Positions 53,701 through 59,874 of a DNA stretch of 64,000 nucleotides are shown piece after piece. Position 1 is the first letter of the stretch; each line of letters starts with the position of its first letter. A program made the position numbers and the translations under genes. Where the stretch lies: assembly GCF_034424315.1 (NCBI RefSeq), contig NZ_CP139972.1:1364001-1428000 (forward strand), read 5' to 3'. The stretch is from Chitinophaga sancti. GTDB lineage: Bacteria > Bacteroidota > Bacteroidia > Chitinophagales > Chitinophagaceae. Below the pieces are notes generated by a model. The model was not told where the DNA came from and did not search any database. It saw only the letters and a list, made by a program, of their open reading frames with translations.

Positions 53701-54861
53701 ACCACCATCGTCAGACATTTCCCACTGGTATTCCGCATGTGCATAATAAGATGCCGGGGTAAAGGAGGAGGTCAGGATTGTGGGGGCACCCTGGCAAAGT
53801 ACTTCTTTCAGGGTTTGCGCGTTTCCTTCAATTGCAGCGGAGATAACAGGGCTACAAAAGGTAAATTCGATATCATCAATGCCAATGTTATTACCACAAC
53901 CACCAGGCGCATTATTTTTAATACGCACCACAACATCAGATACGGTAGAAGGAACTGTAAAAGTACCGCCATATCGCTGCCATTGCCTGCCTGCCAGGTT
54001 AGAAGAAATAGCATAGGTTTTATATTGACCTAAGACCTGGCTGGTATCTGCTGCGTTCAGGATCTGGAAGGTCACACCCGGGTATTTATAATCAGGGCAG
54101 TTCTGGTTAAATGCGGTAGCGCTATCTAAGTTGATGAGCCATGCGCTGAAATTATATACAGAGTTCTTACAAAGACTGCTGATAGATTTGGAATAGAAGA
54201 TGCGGGGATCTCCATCTGCGTTGGCAATCAGCATACCACCCCTGTTACTGCCCGTATGATCGTTGGACGTGATCCAGTCGTTGGCCCAATGGGTAGTATA
54301 GGAAATAGCGTAGTTGTTCGCAGCCATGCCTACTGTGCCGGAGCCATCGTAGGTGTAGGCAACAGCAGAAGAAGGAGAATATTCCTTTTTACCGGCATTG
54401 CTGGCCAGTGTACCAAAGTCTTCAGAGAAACCTGGCATCACGGCATTCCCCCCGTTACAGGTTGGCATCGTACAATCGAGAGCCACCAGGGTAACTGTTT
54501 TCCGGTACACGGTGCCATTGCTGTATGTCATAGCCGCGGTAAGGGTATAGGTACCTGGGTTGAGGAACTGGAGGGTGAGTGCGTTTGAGCTGAGCCTGGC
54601 TGTCTTATCCGTCGAAGTACTGGAGGAGTACAGGATGGAATAATCTACATTGGTACCACCCGGTGTTTGGATGGTCCAGACAGTTGGCCCGGTTTGTCCG
54701 GTAGCGAGATAGGCATTTATACTCGTGAATTTCACCTGGTCGGATGTACCATTGTTCGTGGACATACAGACGGTATCAGGAACATTCATGTAAATAGTTT
54801 GTGCGCTGACAATCTCAGTGAACACACACAGACAAGCAAATAAAAACAGAAACCGTTTCAT
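47719..54861 (-). CDS. Giant secreted multi-domain protein with gliding-motility/T9SS type B C-terminus
   Basis: About 2380 residues from the ATG at 54861; a TTG two codons upstream is less likely. Signal peptide (KRFLFLFACLCVFTEIVSAQ). An N-terminal region with Ig/CBM-like character (IGIDDIEFTFC, about residue 330) precedes several Ig-like modules. About five HYR-like repeats of ~85 residues each follow (core DTTGPVF, NITVDC, ATDNC, RTWTASDSCGN), then five SprB-like repeats (GTYSATVTNNGC, WSTGDTGPSI). The C-terminus has VVNAFTPNGDGNNDYFRPG and YNRWGVTVYSS, the CHU_C domain that directs export by the type IX system. Likely a surface adhesin. It is unlinked to por or gld genes here. Confidence 0.94.
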   Translation of the reverse strand: MKRFLFLFACLCVFTEIVSAQTIYMNVPDTVCMSTNNGTSDQVKFTSINAYLATGQTGPTVWTIQTPGGTNVDYSILYSSSTSTDKTARLSSNALTLQFLNPGTYTLTAAMTYSNGTVYRKTVTLVALDCTMPTCNGGNAVMPGFSEDFGTLASNAGKKEYSPSSAVAYTYDGSGTVGMAANNYAISYTTHWANDWITSNDHTGSNRGGMLIANADGDPRIFYSKSISSLCKNSVYNFSAWLINLDSATAFNQNCPDYKYPGVTFQILNAADTSQVLGQYKTYAISSNLAGRQWQRYGGTFTVPSTVSDVVVRIKNNAPGGCGNNIGIDDIEFTFCSPVISAAIEGNAQTLKEVLCQGAPTILTSSFTPASYYAHAEYQWEMSDDGGVTWFNVPYGTANKDTLVIAQGELVGTKTAAADYYFRVRLYESGSSAETCAAPSAPVKLTILPMPQLSLTKSQVCAGTTVDLQASGGFDKFEWSDTLNYYEPNRSIKLIRDTTIKVYGLVFYGDDKFCKDSNSTSIKVDDEPLVQIGSSQTSLCVGNRISMFVNDVLSTTADSILWYRGVPGSGQLMPEFTGMTIVNYNPETLTDNQFYVRVKQTTCEVTSDVFTFTLTDVPVPDPGTSQYSCATDNPGGTFKLNRTLATGTKGSWQTIGLEGPGISGATGNINFDDYVIYNHNNPKAVVTMNTAGTTAYLQWKVQSSVNGSCVVYAYDTLTYMGEATRAYVDSAMTQCGTSNVFTMRANEPNTELTGEFVETGKWKLLSGTATIADTTAYNTQVTIPQGNYQDVQLQWCISNKAACGTSYDTVTIHYKDIPKATLTPVTVCAAAGTFDLNPAAISGDPAYYAITSTMTGFTAVPTTPITTWPVAVSFPTTTAAGTYNFELTLSNDSLGCTNTIPFTLNVQSGSVDPTGVTVGSPLICQTGTTTLTVEGGSLAKNADGTDAASWVWYAGGCGTGTAIGTGATITVPVTATTTYYVRAEGAAACAGSNCASGIVTVSDKPTDADAGADANHCSDSVFVMAANVPSLATAKGVWSISSGTARITDTTSATTTVYIKPGVTAVLTWTITNGACTSADNVTLANFALSGTANAGVDTMSQCNNPKFVMAATGTGTWSFLPGSKATIDIANSATATITLPAGDTATAIWNATNGLCTSTDSIFLRNLAMPENAVAGAAQTHCNDSLFHMAAATSTYMGTWTVISGAAVIADKHSATSDVIVKVNTTATLQWVLSNGSCTGNPATVTLNNIGGVLGNTISADQVLCATETPASLKGTGTVSGGDGTYAYQWQMSTTNAITGFYNVTTGAGGTTATYTPAAITADTVWLRRVVTSGCSGSSLSNVVKLQRISAPPVVIAVPPSKNAACSPGTDFTTLFGSPVFSHAPYTNEALTVTYADNISTPDGCTTILMRTWTARDRCGLTASAQQTITVKDTTGPVFTTAAPANITVGCDNIPPAVSLAANDLCSGSMVVPPLVQRVDMPGTCRNNYYLIRKWVAVDNCGNASDTLKQIVTVKDTTGPVFNVTQPANITVDCDKLPPAVNLTATDNCTAGIITAIPVDTRQNVSGSSCVNTYQITRTWTASDSCGNTSVLKQIITVVDTTKPVFSVTLRDTTVNCDQVPSLDEVTATDNCTANVKVTLSETKAFLNTSCTNSYRLTRTFTATDGCGNKATMKQVITVQDTTRPVFTVNPPGDITVDCDAIPATPTTVNATDNCGTVKVSFSQSRVAAAGACAGNYQLIRTWIAKDQCGNTNTWKQTITVQDTTKPVIGTAPADVTVACGGTIPAEAALYATDNCDAAFPKRATMTTDPYTVDICNGYTITRRWNIKDACGNAATEKVQVIKVIACPKPQLDTALPVNCSDNPKFALQLKNKVSKPKFTLQSVYPASAVTAPLTQSSNVFNLNGAVQATFVVTDGVTGCVSDPVTYNLRYVNKPVLNLGKDTGICKGNSLTLDIGVDNASAGYDVKWSTGASTQQITVSAAGTYSATVTNNGCSATDEIKVTVHEPPVVAIEDATICEGNTVKLNAYVQGASYLWSTGDTGPSIIVSTTGTYNVEVSLNGCTVGDNATVTVAAAPNVTLTPDVAICTGERTTLEVEPDGGTVVWSDGSTVNTISVSKPGDYWVTVTKNSCVVKDTVSVTSKGNIGLNLGIDKEICAGGSVMLNATNEGAISYLWNDGSTDPVREVKTPGTYIVKAMDKYCSQTTSDTINVTVAGLQAFSLGKDTTICEGEVLTLNVSAGTGNSVKWQDGASTSWYVVTKAGYYTATIYNDCGGMTAGLTVNYKTCNQTTGVVNAFTPNGDGNNDYFRPGVLGAMIDYELSVYNRWGVTVYSSKEVGSGWDGRFKGALVDEGTYLYIVNYRKAVGGPKLTLKGNVTVIK

Positions 54862-55550
54862 CTTCAATTAATTAAGTAAAACACAACAATGCCAGCCGCA
54901 TTAGTTATTCTGGGATAGGTCCTGGATAGTAAGATCCGGGAAGATGAAAATGTCCTTGTTCCTTCCTAAAACAGGAATGATATATTTTTTAATCATAGGC
55001 AGGGAATGCTGGATAATCCGTCCAAATTTAACAGTAAAAGGTTGTATTTAATAATTTTTATATGTTATATTTTACCCATCCAAAGAGTAAAAGTCAGTAA
55101 CTGATTCATCTATACGTAATTAGGCTTTGGGAATTTTCTAGTGCTACTTTAATACGCATAATTTGATTGGGTTGCTTGTTAATGCTGGGTTTGAGGGGGG
55201 AATGTTATTCCTGGGCGATGCAAAGCTGTTCATTATCAGTTGAATAATAATAAATCCTTTGTGGGCAGGGCATCTATTGGTGCCGGATAGGGGATGCTGG
55301 TTGGATGAAGCGGAGGTGAAATTAGTGGCTGAGCGGCAGGGGCTGCGAAACAGTTTTTTGGGCAAAGACAGCAAATACAATTTGATAGTGGAAAGATTTT
55401 TTCCAGGTGTTTTTTCGTAGATTAATATTGTAAGTATCAGAAAAGGATAAACGATTTTTAGTTTAATCCTGTTAACCGCAAAGCTACAAAACCCTTATCA
55501 CACAAGCCTTTCATGAAGATTTTGACATTTAATTCTTAACAGAAATTAAA
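54862..55550. other. Long gene-poor region with a possible coding relic
   Basis: No intact gene is convincing. On the plus strand one frame from about 55165 to the TAG at 55418 looks protein-like but holds one internal TGA (GFEGGMLFLGDAKLF, then HLLVPDRGCWLDEAEVK, GLRNSFLGKDSKYNLIVERF). It has no recognised family and may be a decayed gene. A minus-strand frame at 55144-55380 is judged a shadow. The remainder is A/T-rich leader sequence of the flanking genes. Confidence 0.3.
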
Positions 55551-55558
55551 TATTTTTG
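55551..55558 (+). promoter_or_regulatory. Possible Bacteroidota -7 promoter element
   Basis: TATTTTTG fits TAnnTTTG, with TTTG at 55521-55524 about 26 bp upstream, slightly far for -33. It would put the transcript start just after the ATG at 55560. Confidence 0.4.
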
Positions 55559-55691
55559 CATGGAGGTAATATATGCCGACAGGTCGGTATTTGGGGGCAT
55601 CTATATTACCTTATTTAATGAGATTAATACTAACTGTGGGTTTAGATCCATCACGATCAAAAGCCCTGATCAAATTGTTAAACCATCGTAT

Positions 55692-55871
55692 ATGAAAAAT
55701 AAACACAAAAAAGCTAAACCCAGATCGGTGATGGCTGAAATCGGAGCCGTTAAGAGAGCTTGCTCTATTGAGTTTCACAATGATCCAATAGGCTTCATTG
55801 AAAAGGTCAACGCTTTTGGTAAACAATATTGTGAAGAACATGGTTTCGAACGTATGGAATGTCCCGAATAA
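55692..55871 (+). CDS. Small hypothetical protein, 59 residues
   Basis: ATG at 55692: a Lys-rich start (MKNKHKKAKPRS) then an alpha-helical stretch (AEIGAVKRACSI, GFIEKVNAFGKQYCEEHGF). The frame extends upstream to an ATG at 55560, but that codon lies directly at the predicted promoter and its extension looks non-coding, so the shorter form is preferred. Unknown family; possibly a small regulatory or nucleic-acid-binding protein judging only by its charge. A hairpin terminator follows 25 bp after its stop. Confidence 0.4.
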   Translation: MKNKHKKAKPRSVMAEIGAVKRACSIEFHNDPIGFIEKVNAFGKQYCEEHGFERMECPE

Positions 55872-55895
55872 TCTAAAAACTCCCGGCAACCCATA

Positions 55896-55919
55896 AAGCC
55901 TGGCAATACTGCCAGGCTT
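55896..55919. terminator. Hairpin between convergent genes
   Basis: AAGCCTGGCA and TGCCAGGCTT form a perfect 10-bp stem with a 4-nt loop, between the small ORF (plus) and the AEC transporter (minus). T runs are short on both sides, so termination strength is uncertain. Confidence 0.65.
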
Positions 55920-55990
55920 ACGAAACTCTCTCAAATAAAACCAACTTGTATGCTAAACACTCTTTCTGCAAATCAATACTGAATTAGCCG

Positions 55991-56905
55991 TCAACCATAT
56001 ACATGCTGCAGGAGGTTCGCCCACAAAAAGGTTGACAACAGGCTGAGTAAGATCCCAATCCCAATAACCAGGTTCACCAACCGAAAATTCAGGTTAAACT
56101 GTTCCGCTACTACACTGGCTGTAATGAAGGTAGGCATCGCTGCTTCAAAGATGCTAATCTTTGCCACATCGCCCCATACACCTGTAATGATAGCCGCCCC
56201 TAATACCAATAAAGGAGCCAGTATGAGCTTGTACAACAACACCATGGATAACTGGCCCCGTTGTTTTTCCCAACCGTTGAACTTCAATTGCATACCGATG
56301 GAAAACAAGGCCAGCGGCGCTACCGTTCCTGCCAGTTTGGTAAAGAGCGGCTCCATGGGAGAAAGGTTGATAAAATGAGGTAATATCAGGGCTGACAGGC
56401 ATCCTATGAATGGCGGGAACGTAAACAGCTTTTTCAGGATCATCTTTACCTCTACCTTCGCACCTGATTTACGATCCCCCTTGATGGCTGAAAAAATACC
56501 AACCGTTGACAGGACTATAAACATCACCTGGTCACAGATGATTGCAATACTCAGGTACTGTTCCCCGAAATAAGCAATGATGAGCGGAAACCCGATAAAC
56601 GATGTATTACTATACCCACTCGCCAGTTCAAGGGTACTCCTGGAACGCTGTCCATAACGCCTGCGCCGTACATACAATGCTGTTAACAAGGTACTTCCTG
56701 CCCACACAATCACCGTCGAAGCCATGGGAAACAACATGGTCAGCGACCACTTAATAGTCGGTATATATTTCAGTGAAACAGCCGGAAGTGCGAGATACAG
56801 TAACCAGATATTGATGCCTTTATGCGCATCTGCAGGTAATATTTTTGCCTTTTGCATCGCCATGCCTGCCAGGATGCAGACAGCGATTAATATGAAATTG
56901 TCCAT
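55991..56905 (-). CDS. AEC-family transporter (auxin efflux carrier-like permease)
   Basis: 304 residues from the ATG at 56905 (MDNFILIAVCILAGM). A longer frame to 57121 runs antisense into the AraC gene and is rejected. About ten membrane helices in two fives: AVCILAGMAMQKAKILP, NIWLLYLALPAVSLKYIP, ASGYSNTSFIGFPLI (the broken-helix region with the conserved Asn/Pro), PFIGCLSALILP, and APLALFSIGMQL. Members move organic acids such as malate or auxin-like compounds. It is divergent from the AraC regulator with a 90-bp gap, a frequent arrangement for AraC-controlled transporters. Confidence 0.9.
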   Translation of the reverse strand: MDNFILIAVCILAGMAMQKAKILPADAHKGINIWLLYLALPAVSLKYIPTIKWSLTMLFPMASTVIVWAGSTLLTALYVRRRRYGQRSRSTLELASGYSNTSFIGFPLIIAYFGEQYLSIAIICDQVMFIVLSTVGIFSAIKGDRKSGAKVEVKMILKKLFTFPPFIGCLSALILPHFINLSPMEPLFTKLAGTVAPLALFSIGMQLKFNGWEKQRGQLSMVLLYKLILAPLLVLGAAIITGVWGDVAKISIFEAAMPTFITASVVAEQFNLNFRLVNLVIGIGILLSLLSTFLWANLLQHVYG

Positions 56906-56975
56906 TCTGCTTAGTCGAAAAGTATACTGCAAAATTGGAAAACCCCTGCCGGGATTAACTTGCAAAAAAGCAGCA

Positions 56976-56983
56976 TAAATTTG
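56976..56983 (+). promoter_or_regulatory. Possible -7 promoter element of the AraC-type gene
   Basis: TAAATTTG fits TAnnTTTG and lies 12 bp before the start codon at 56996. No well-spaced -33 TTG is evident. Confidence 0.4.
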
Positions 56984-56995
56984 TAATTTTAAGCC

Positions 56996-57829
56996 ATGAA
57001 GAAACTTCGGCAGTTTGATGCGCTGGTGATTGAGGTCTTTGTGAAAGAGCAATTTCATCAACCCTCTCATTCCCAGACTTATTATGAGATCGTCTATATC
57101 TTTACCGGTAGCGGCAGGCATTACCTGAACAACAGTGTCGTCGATTACCGGGCCAATGACTGGTTCCTGATCTCACCGGAGGATACTCACTACCTGGAAA
57201 TAAAGCGAAAAACGCATTTTGGGGTCATTAAATTCACGGATAGCTACTTTAGTGAACGCAAACCATTAATGCCCAATTCCCTGCTTAAATTCCAGCCCGA
57301 AATGATGATGCGGAATAAGGCATTCAAAGAGATGCGCCTGACCATGGATGAGCTGTCACAACAAAACCTGTTACGCACCATCAAAACCCTCATCGAATCC
57401 AGGAACCGGAAGGAGGTCCTCTCCTCCCCCTACATCTTTTACCAGGTCCTCTCCCTCTTTGCCCTCTTCCAGCAGCAATGGGGCAATATGAATACCCAAT
57501 ACAACTGGAACAACGATAAGCAGGCGCTCATCTCCTTCATTCACCAGTACATCTACAACCCGGAAATGATCCAGGTAAAACACCTGTCACAGACCTTCAA
57601 CATCTCCCCGCACTATTTCGGTAAATACTTCAAAAACAACTACGGTATTCCCTTCCGCGAGTACATCGACAACTACCGGATCAAGCTCATAGAAGGCAGA
57701 GTCGCAGCCGGCCTGACACAACGGCAAATTGCTGACGAATTCGGGTTTACTGACGAAAGCCATCTCTCCAATTATTTCAAAAAAAGGACAGCAACCACCT
57801 TCAGAAATTATAAAAGGGACCACCAATAA
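56996..57829 (+). CDS. AraC-family transcriptional regulator with cupin sensor domain
   Basis: 277 residues. N-terminal cupin-like domain with SQTYYEIVYIFTGSGRHYLNN and ANDWFLISPEDTHYLEI. C-terminal pair of helix-turn-helices: VKHLSQTFNISPHYFGKYFKNNYG and the second GLTQRQIADEFGFTDESHLSNYFKKRTATTF. The cupin could bind a sugar or organic acid. Its divergence from the AEC transporter makes that gene the likely target. Confidence 0.92.
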   Translation: MKKLRQFDALVIEVFVKEQFHQPSHSQTYYEIVYIFTGSGRHYLNNSVVDYRANDWFLISPEDTHYLEIKRKTHFGVIKFTDSYFSERKPLMPNSLLKFQPEMMMRNKAFKEMRLTMDELSQQNLLRTIKTLIESRNRKEVLSSPYIFYQVLSLFALFQQQWGNMNTQYNWNNDKQALISFIHQYIYNPEMIQVKHLSQTFNISPHYFGKYFKNNYGIPFREYIDNYRIKLIEGRVAAGLTQRQIADEFGFTDESHLSNYFKKRTATTFRNYKRDHQ

Positions 57830-57974
57830 TAATCCCCCTGCTTTGGGCAGATACCGTCCAAACTACCCGGATCACTGATCAATTCATCAAATACCCCACC
57901 CCTTCCCGCTTTTAGGTGTCTAAGCGGCCACTGGCTCCGCTTTAGCTTTTATTGGATACCATCATTAACGGTTC

Positions 57975-58047
57975 ACTCTAAGTACACTAGTATATCAACT
58001 CAATATCCCTGGGATAATGAAGTGATATACTAGTGTACTTAGAGTGC
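57975..58047. repeat. Perfect 24-bp inverted repeat with nested palindrome
   Basis: Arms 57975-57998 and 58024-58047 are exactly complementary (core TACACTAGTATATCA). The 25-nt loop contains TATCCC-T-GGGATA (58005-58017), so it can fold as a cruciform within a cruciform. It lies between the 3' ends of the convergent AraC gene and DJ-1/YHS gene. It may serve as a bidirectional terminator or be a small mobile element. Confidence 0.88.
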
Positions 58048-58083
58048 CGGAATAATGTAAGTAACTGAGCGAGTTCGGAGCGG

Positions 58084-58905
58084 TTACTGAGCAGTATTAT
58101 GCAGGAACGCTTTTTTACAGACCTCAGAGCAAAAATAGTAACGTTTGCCCTGGTATTCCACGAAGATATTTTTATCAATTGCTATCATTCCGCAGATTAC
58201 GTCTGCATCTTTTTTATAATCCATGCCTGTGGGTGCCATTGGCCAGGGTTCTTCCCTTTTGGGGGTATACTGCATGGCCCGGGCAACCATCCCGGCTATC
58301 CGGTCGCCACTATACCGTGCCACCAGGTGCAGGGCACCATCGATCCCTGCCGTCACGCCGGCGCTTGTGAGAATGTTTCCATTATCTACATACCGCACGT
58401 CTTTGACCAGTGTAATGGCTGGGAAAGTGCTGGCAAAATCATCTGCCACAAAATAGTGGGTCGTTGCCTGCTGATGATCCAGCAAGCCTGCTGCCGCCAG
58501 TAACCAGGTGCCTGTGCCTACTGACAAAAGAACAGACACGCTATCCTGGTACTGCCTGATCATGGAAAGCAGGGTACTGTCGTGCCGGAGAGAATCAATG
58601 ACAGCAAAGGAGGCTCCCGGCAGGATCAAAATATCCGGTTTTGGCAGCTGCCGGATACTGTAGTCGGGCTGGATACCGATATGCCCTTCTGTATACACCG
58701 TTCCGGGTTTGCAGGACGCTGTATACACCTGGTATTCTCCCCGTGTAATTTCCCTGGCTTTGGTAAATACATCTGCCGGGCCGGCAAAATCCTGCAAGGC
58801 CATACCCGGGTACAGCAATACCGCCACTTTCACGACCGGTGTTTGTGCAGATAGCACGTTTACTCCTGTAAACAGGAGACAAATTAATAAGAGGATTCGC
58901 ATCAT
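58084..58905 (-). CDS. Secreted DJ-1/PfpI domain fused to a C-terminal YHS-like metal-binding domain
   Basis: 273 residues. Signal peptide (RILLLICLLFTGVNVLSAQ), DJ-1/PfpI domain of the GlxA/AraC-N type (VAVLLYPGMALQDFAGPADVF, LPKPDILILPGASFAV, TSAGVTAGIDGALHLVARY). The C-terminal 40 residues are a YHS/TRASH-like domain: DVICGMIAIDKN and YYFCSEVCKKAFL, three Cys suited to bind copper or zinc. The catalytic elbow, normally SVCTG, reads LSVGTGTWLLAAAG; the codon is GGC, not TGC. It therefore probably lacks DJ-1 thiol chemistry and acts as a binding or sensing protein. A strong palindrome lies upstream. Confidence 0.9.
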   Translation of the reverse strand: MMRILLLICLLFTGVNVLSAQTPVVKVAVLLYPGMALQDFAGPADVFTKAREITRGEYQVYTASCKPGTVYTEGHIGIQPDYSIRQLPKPDILILPGASFAVIDSLRHDSTLLSMIRQYQDSVSVLLSVGTGTWLLAAAGLLDHQQATTHYFVADDFASTFPAITLVKDVRYVDNGNILTSAGVTAGIDGALHLVARYSGDRIAGMVARAMQYTPKREEPWPMAPTGMDYKKDADVICGMIAIDKNIFVEYQGKRYYFCSEVCKKAFLHNTAQ

Positions 58906-58941
58906 TTAAATTTAATCGTAAACGTTAGATGGGCTTAGCTT

Positions 58942-58957
58942 TGAACCGATCGGTTCA
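58942..58957. promoter_or_regulatory. 16-bp perfect palindrome upstream of the DJ-1/YHS gene
   Basis: TGAACCGATCGGTTCA reads identically on both strands, 37 bp upstream of the gene at 58905. The shape matches TetR/AcrR-type operators. No TetR gene is adjacent; the IS5-type element begins 38 bp further away. Confidence 0.55.
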
Positions 58958-58994
58958 GTGTGTATCGTATTTGCATCGGGAGTCGGTTTCTATA

Positions 58995-59859
58995 CTAAGA
59001 ACATGTTTAAAAATAAATCGGCGGGAAATTAGTTAAAAACGAATCGAACAATTAGTTTGGATTTACCGGAAACAAACTATGAGACCGAAGTACAAATTAT
59101 TGACCGATTCGCAATGGCAAAGTATAGAAAAACTATTAACAGACAAAAGAAAGCGTAAATATTGTCTTCGAAAGATATTTAATGCTATTCTATGGGTTTG
59201 CGGAACGGGTTGTCAATGGCGCAATTTAAGCAGCGAATTCCCTTACTGGCAGATCGTTTACTATTATTTTAACAAGTGGAAGGAAAATGGATTCTTTGAA
59301 AAGGTTATGAGTAAGGTTGTAAGAAAGGAACGAATGAGGCAGGGCCGAAATTATGCACCTTCTGCAGCAGCGATTGATAGCCAGCGTATAAAAAGAAGTC
59401 CATCTATAAATATTGAAACAGGCATTGATGGCGGAAAGCATATTAATGGACGAAAAAGGCACCTGGCGGTGGATAGCCAGGGCTTACCAATAGCAATCAG
59501 CGTCAGTGCAGCAGATATTCATGACTTAGTAGGTGGATTTGACATATTGTGGAGAATAGAAAAAAATAGTTCAGGAATGAAGCTTATTCGTACTGACATG
59601 GCCTAAAGGGGTGAATTTAGTGATACTGTTGAAAAGTACTATAAATGGCATATAGAAATAACTCAGAAACCGCCGACAGTAAAAGGTTTTGTTCCATAGG
59701 TAGGTGGCAGGTTGAACGATCATTCGCGTGGCTGAATTTTTTCAGAAGGTTAGATAAGGATCATGAAAGGCTACCTGAATCATCTGTTGCATTCATCCAG
59801 GTAGCTTTCATTAATATCCTTCTAAAATGAGTCGTTCGGAATTTTAAACATGTTCTTAG
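58995..59859 (+). mobile_element. IS5-type insertion sequence, inactivated
   Basis: CTAAGAACATGTTTAAAA (58995-59012) and its exact complement (59842-59859) form 18-bp terminal inverted repeats bounding 865 bp with one transposase. The outermost CTAAG/CTTAG bases could include the target site, since this group often uses a TNA-like target, but no exact direct duplication is visible. It lies between the DJ-1/YHS gene's upstream palindrome and the 3' end of the tail-fibre-like gene. Confidence 0.88.
59079..59830 (+). pseudogene. IS5-family transposase with a nonsense codon and a -1 frameshift
   Basis: First part 59079-59606: DUF4096-type N-terminus (LTDSQWQSIEKLL, ILWVCGTGCQWRNLSSEFP) and DDE start (AAIDSQRIKR, GIDGGKHINGRKRHLAVDSQGLP), ending RTDMA-stop where TAA replaces an expected Tyr codon. 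The frame continues [14 protein letters not shown] and KGFVP, then one base is missing near 59697. The next frame reads [21 protein letters not shown] with the catalytic Glu, to a stop at 59830. Only two lesions separate it from a full gene, so decay is recent. No other intact copy is visible here. Confidence 0.9.
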
Positions 59860-59874
59860 CTTCAGTTATTATTG

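Noticed and set aside
56906..57121. 72-codon N-terminal extension of the AEC transporter
   Set aside because: Runs antisense into the AraC regulator and its promoter; the first membrane helix begins right after the internal ATG.
57987..58178. 63-codon minus-strand frame near the inverted repeat
   Set aside because: Consists mostly of the inverted repeat and a shadow of the DJ-1/YHS gene end.
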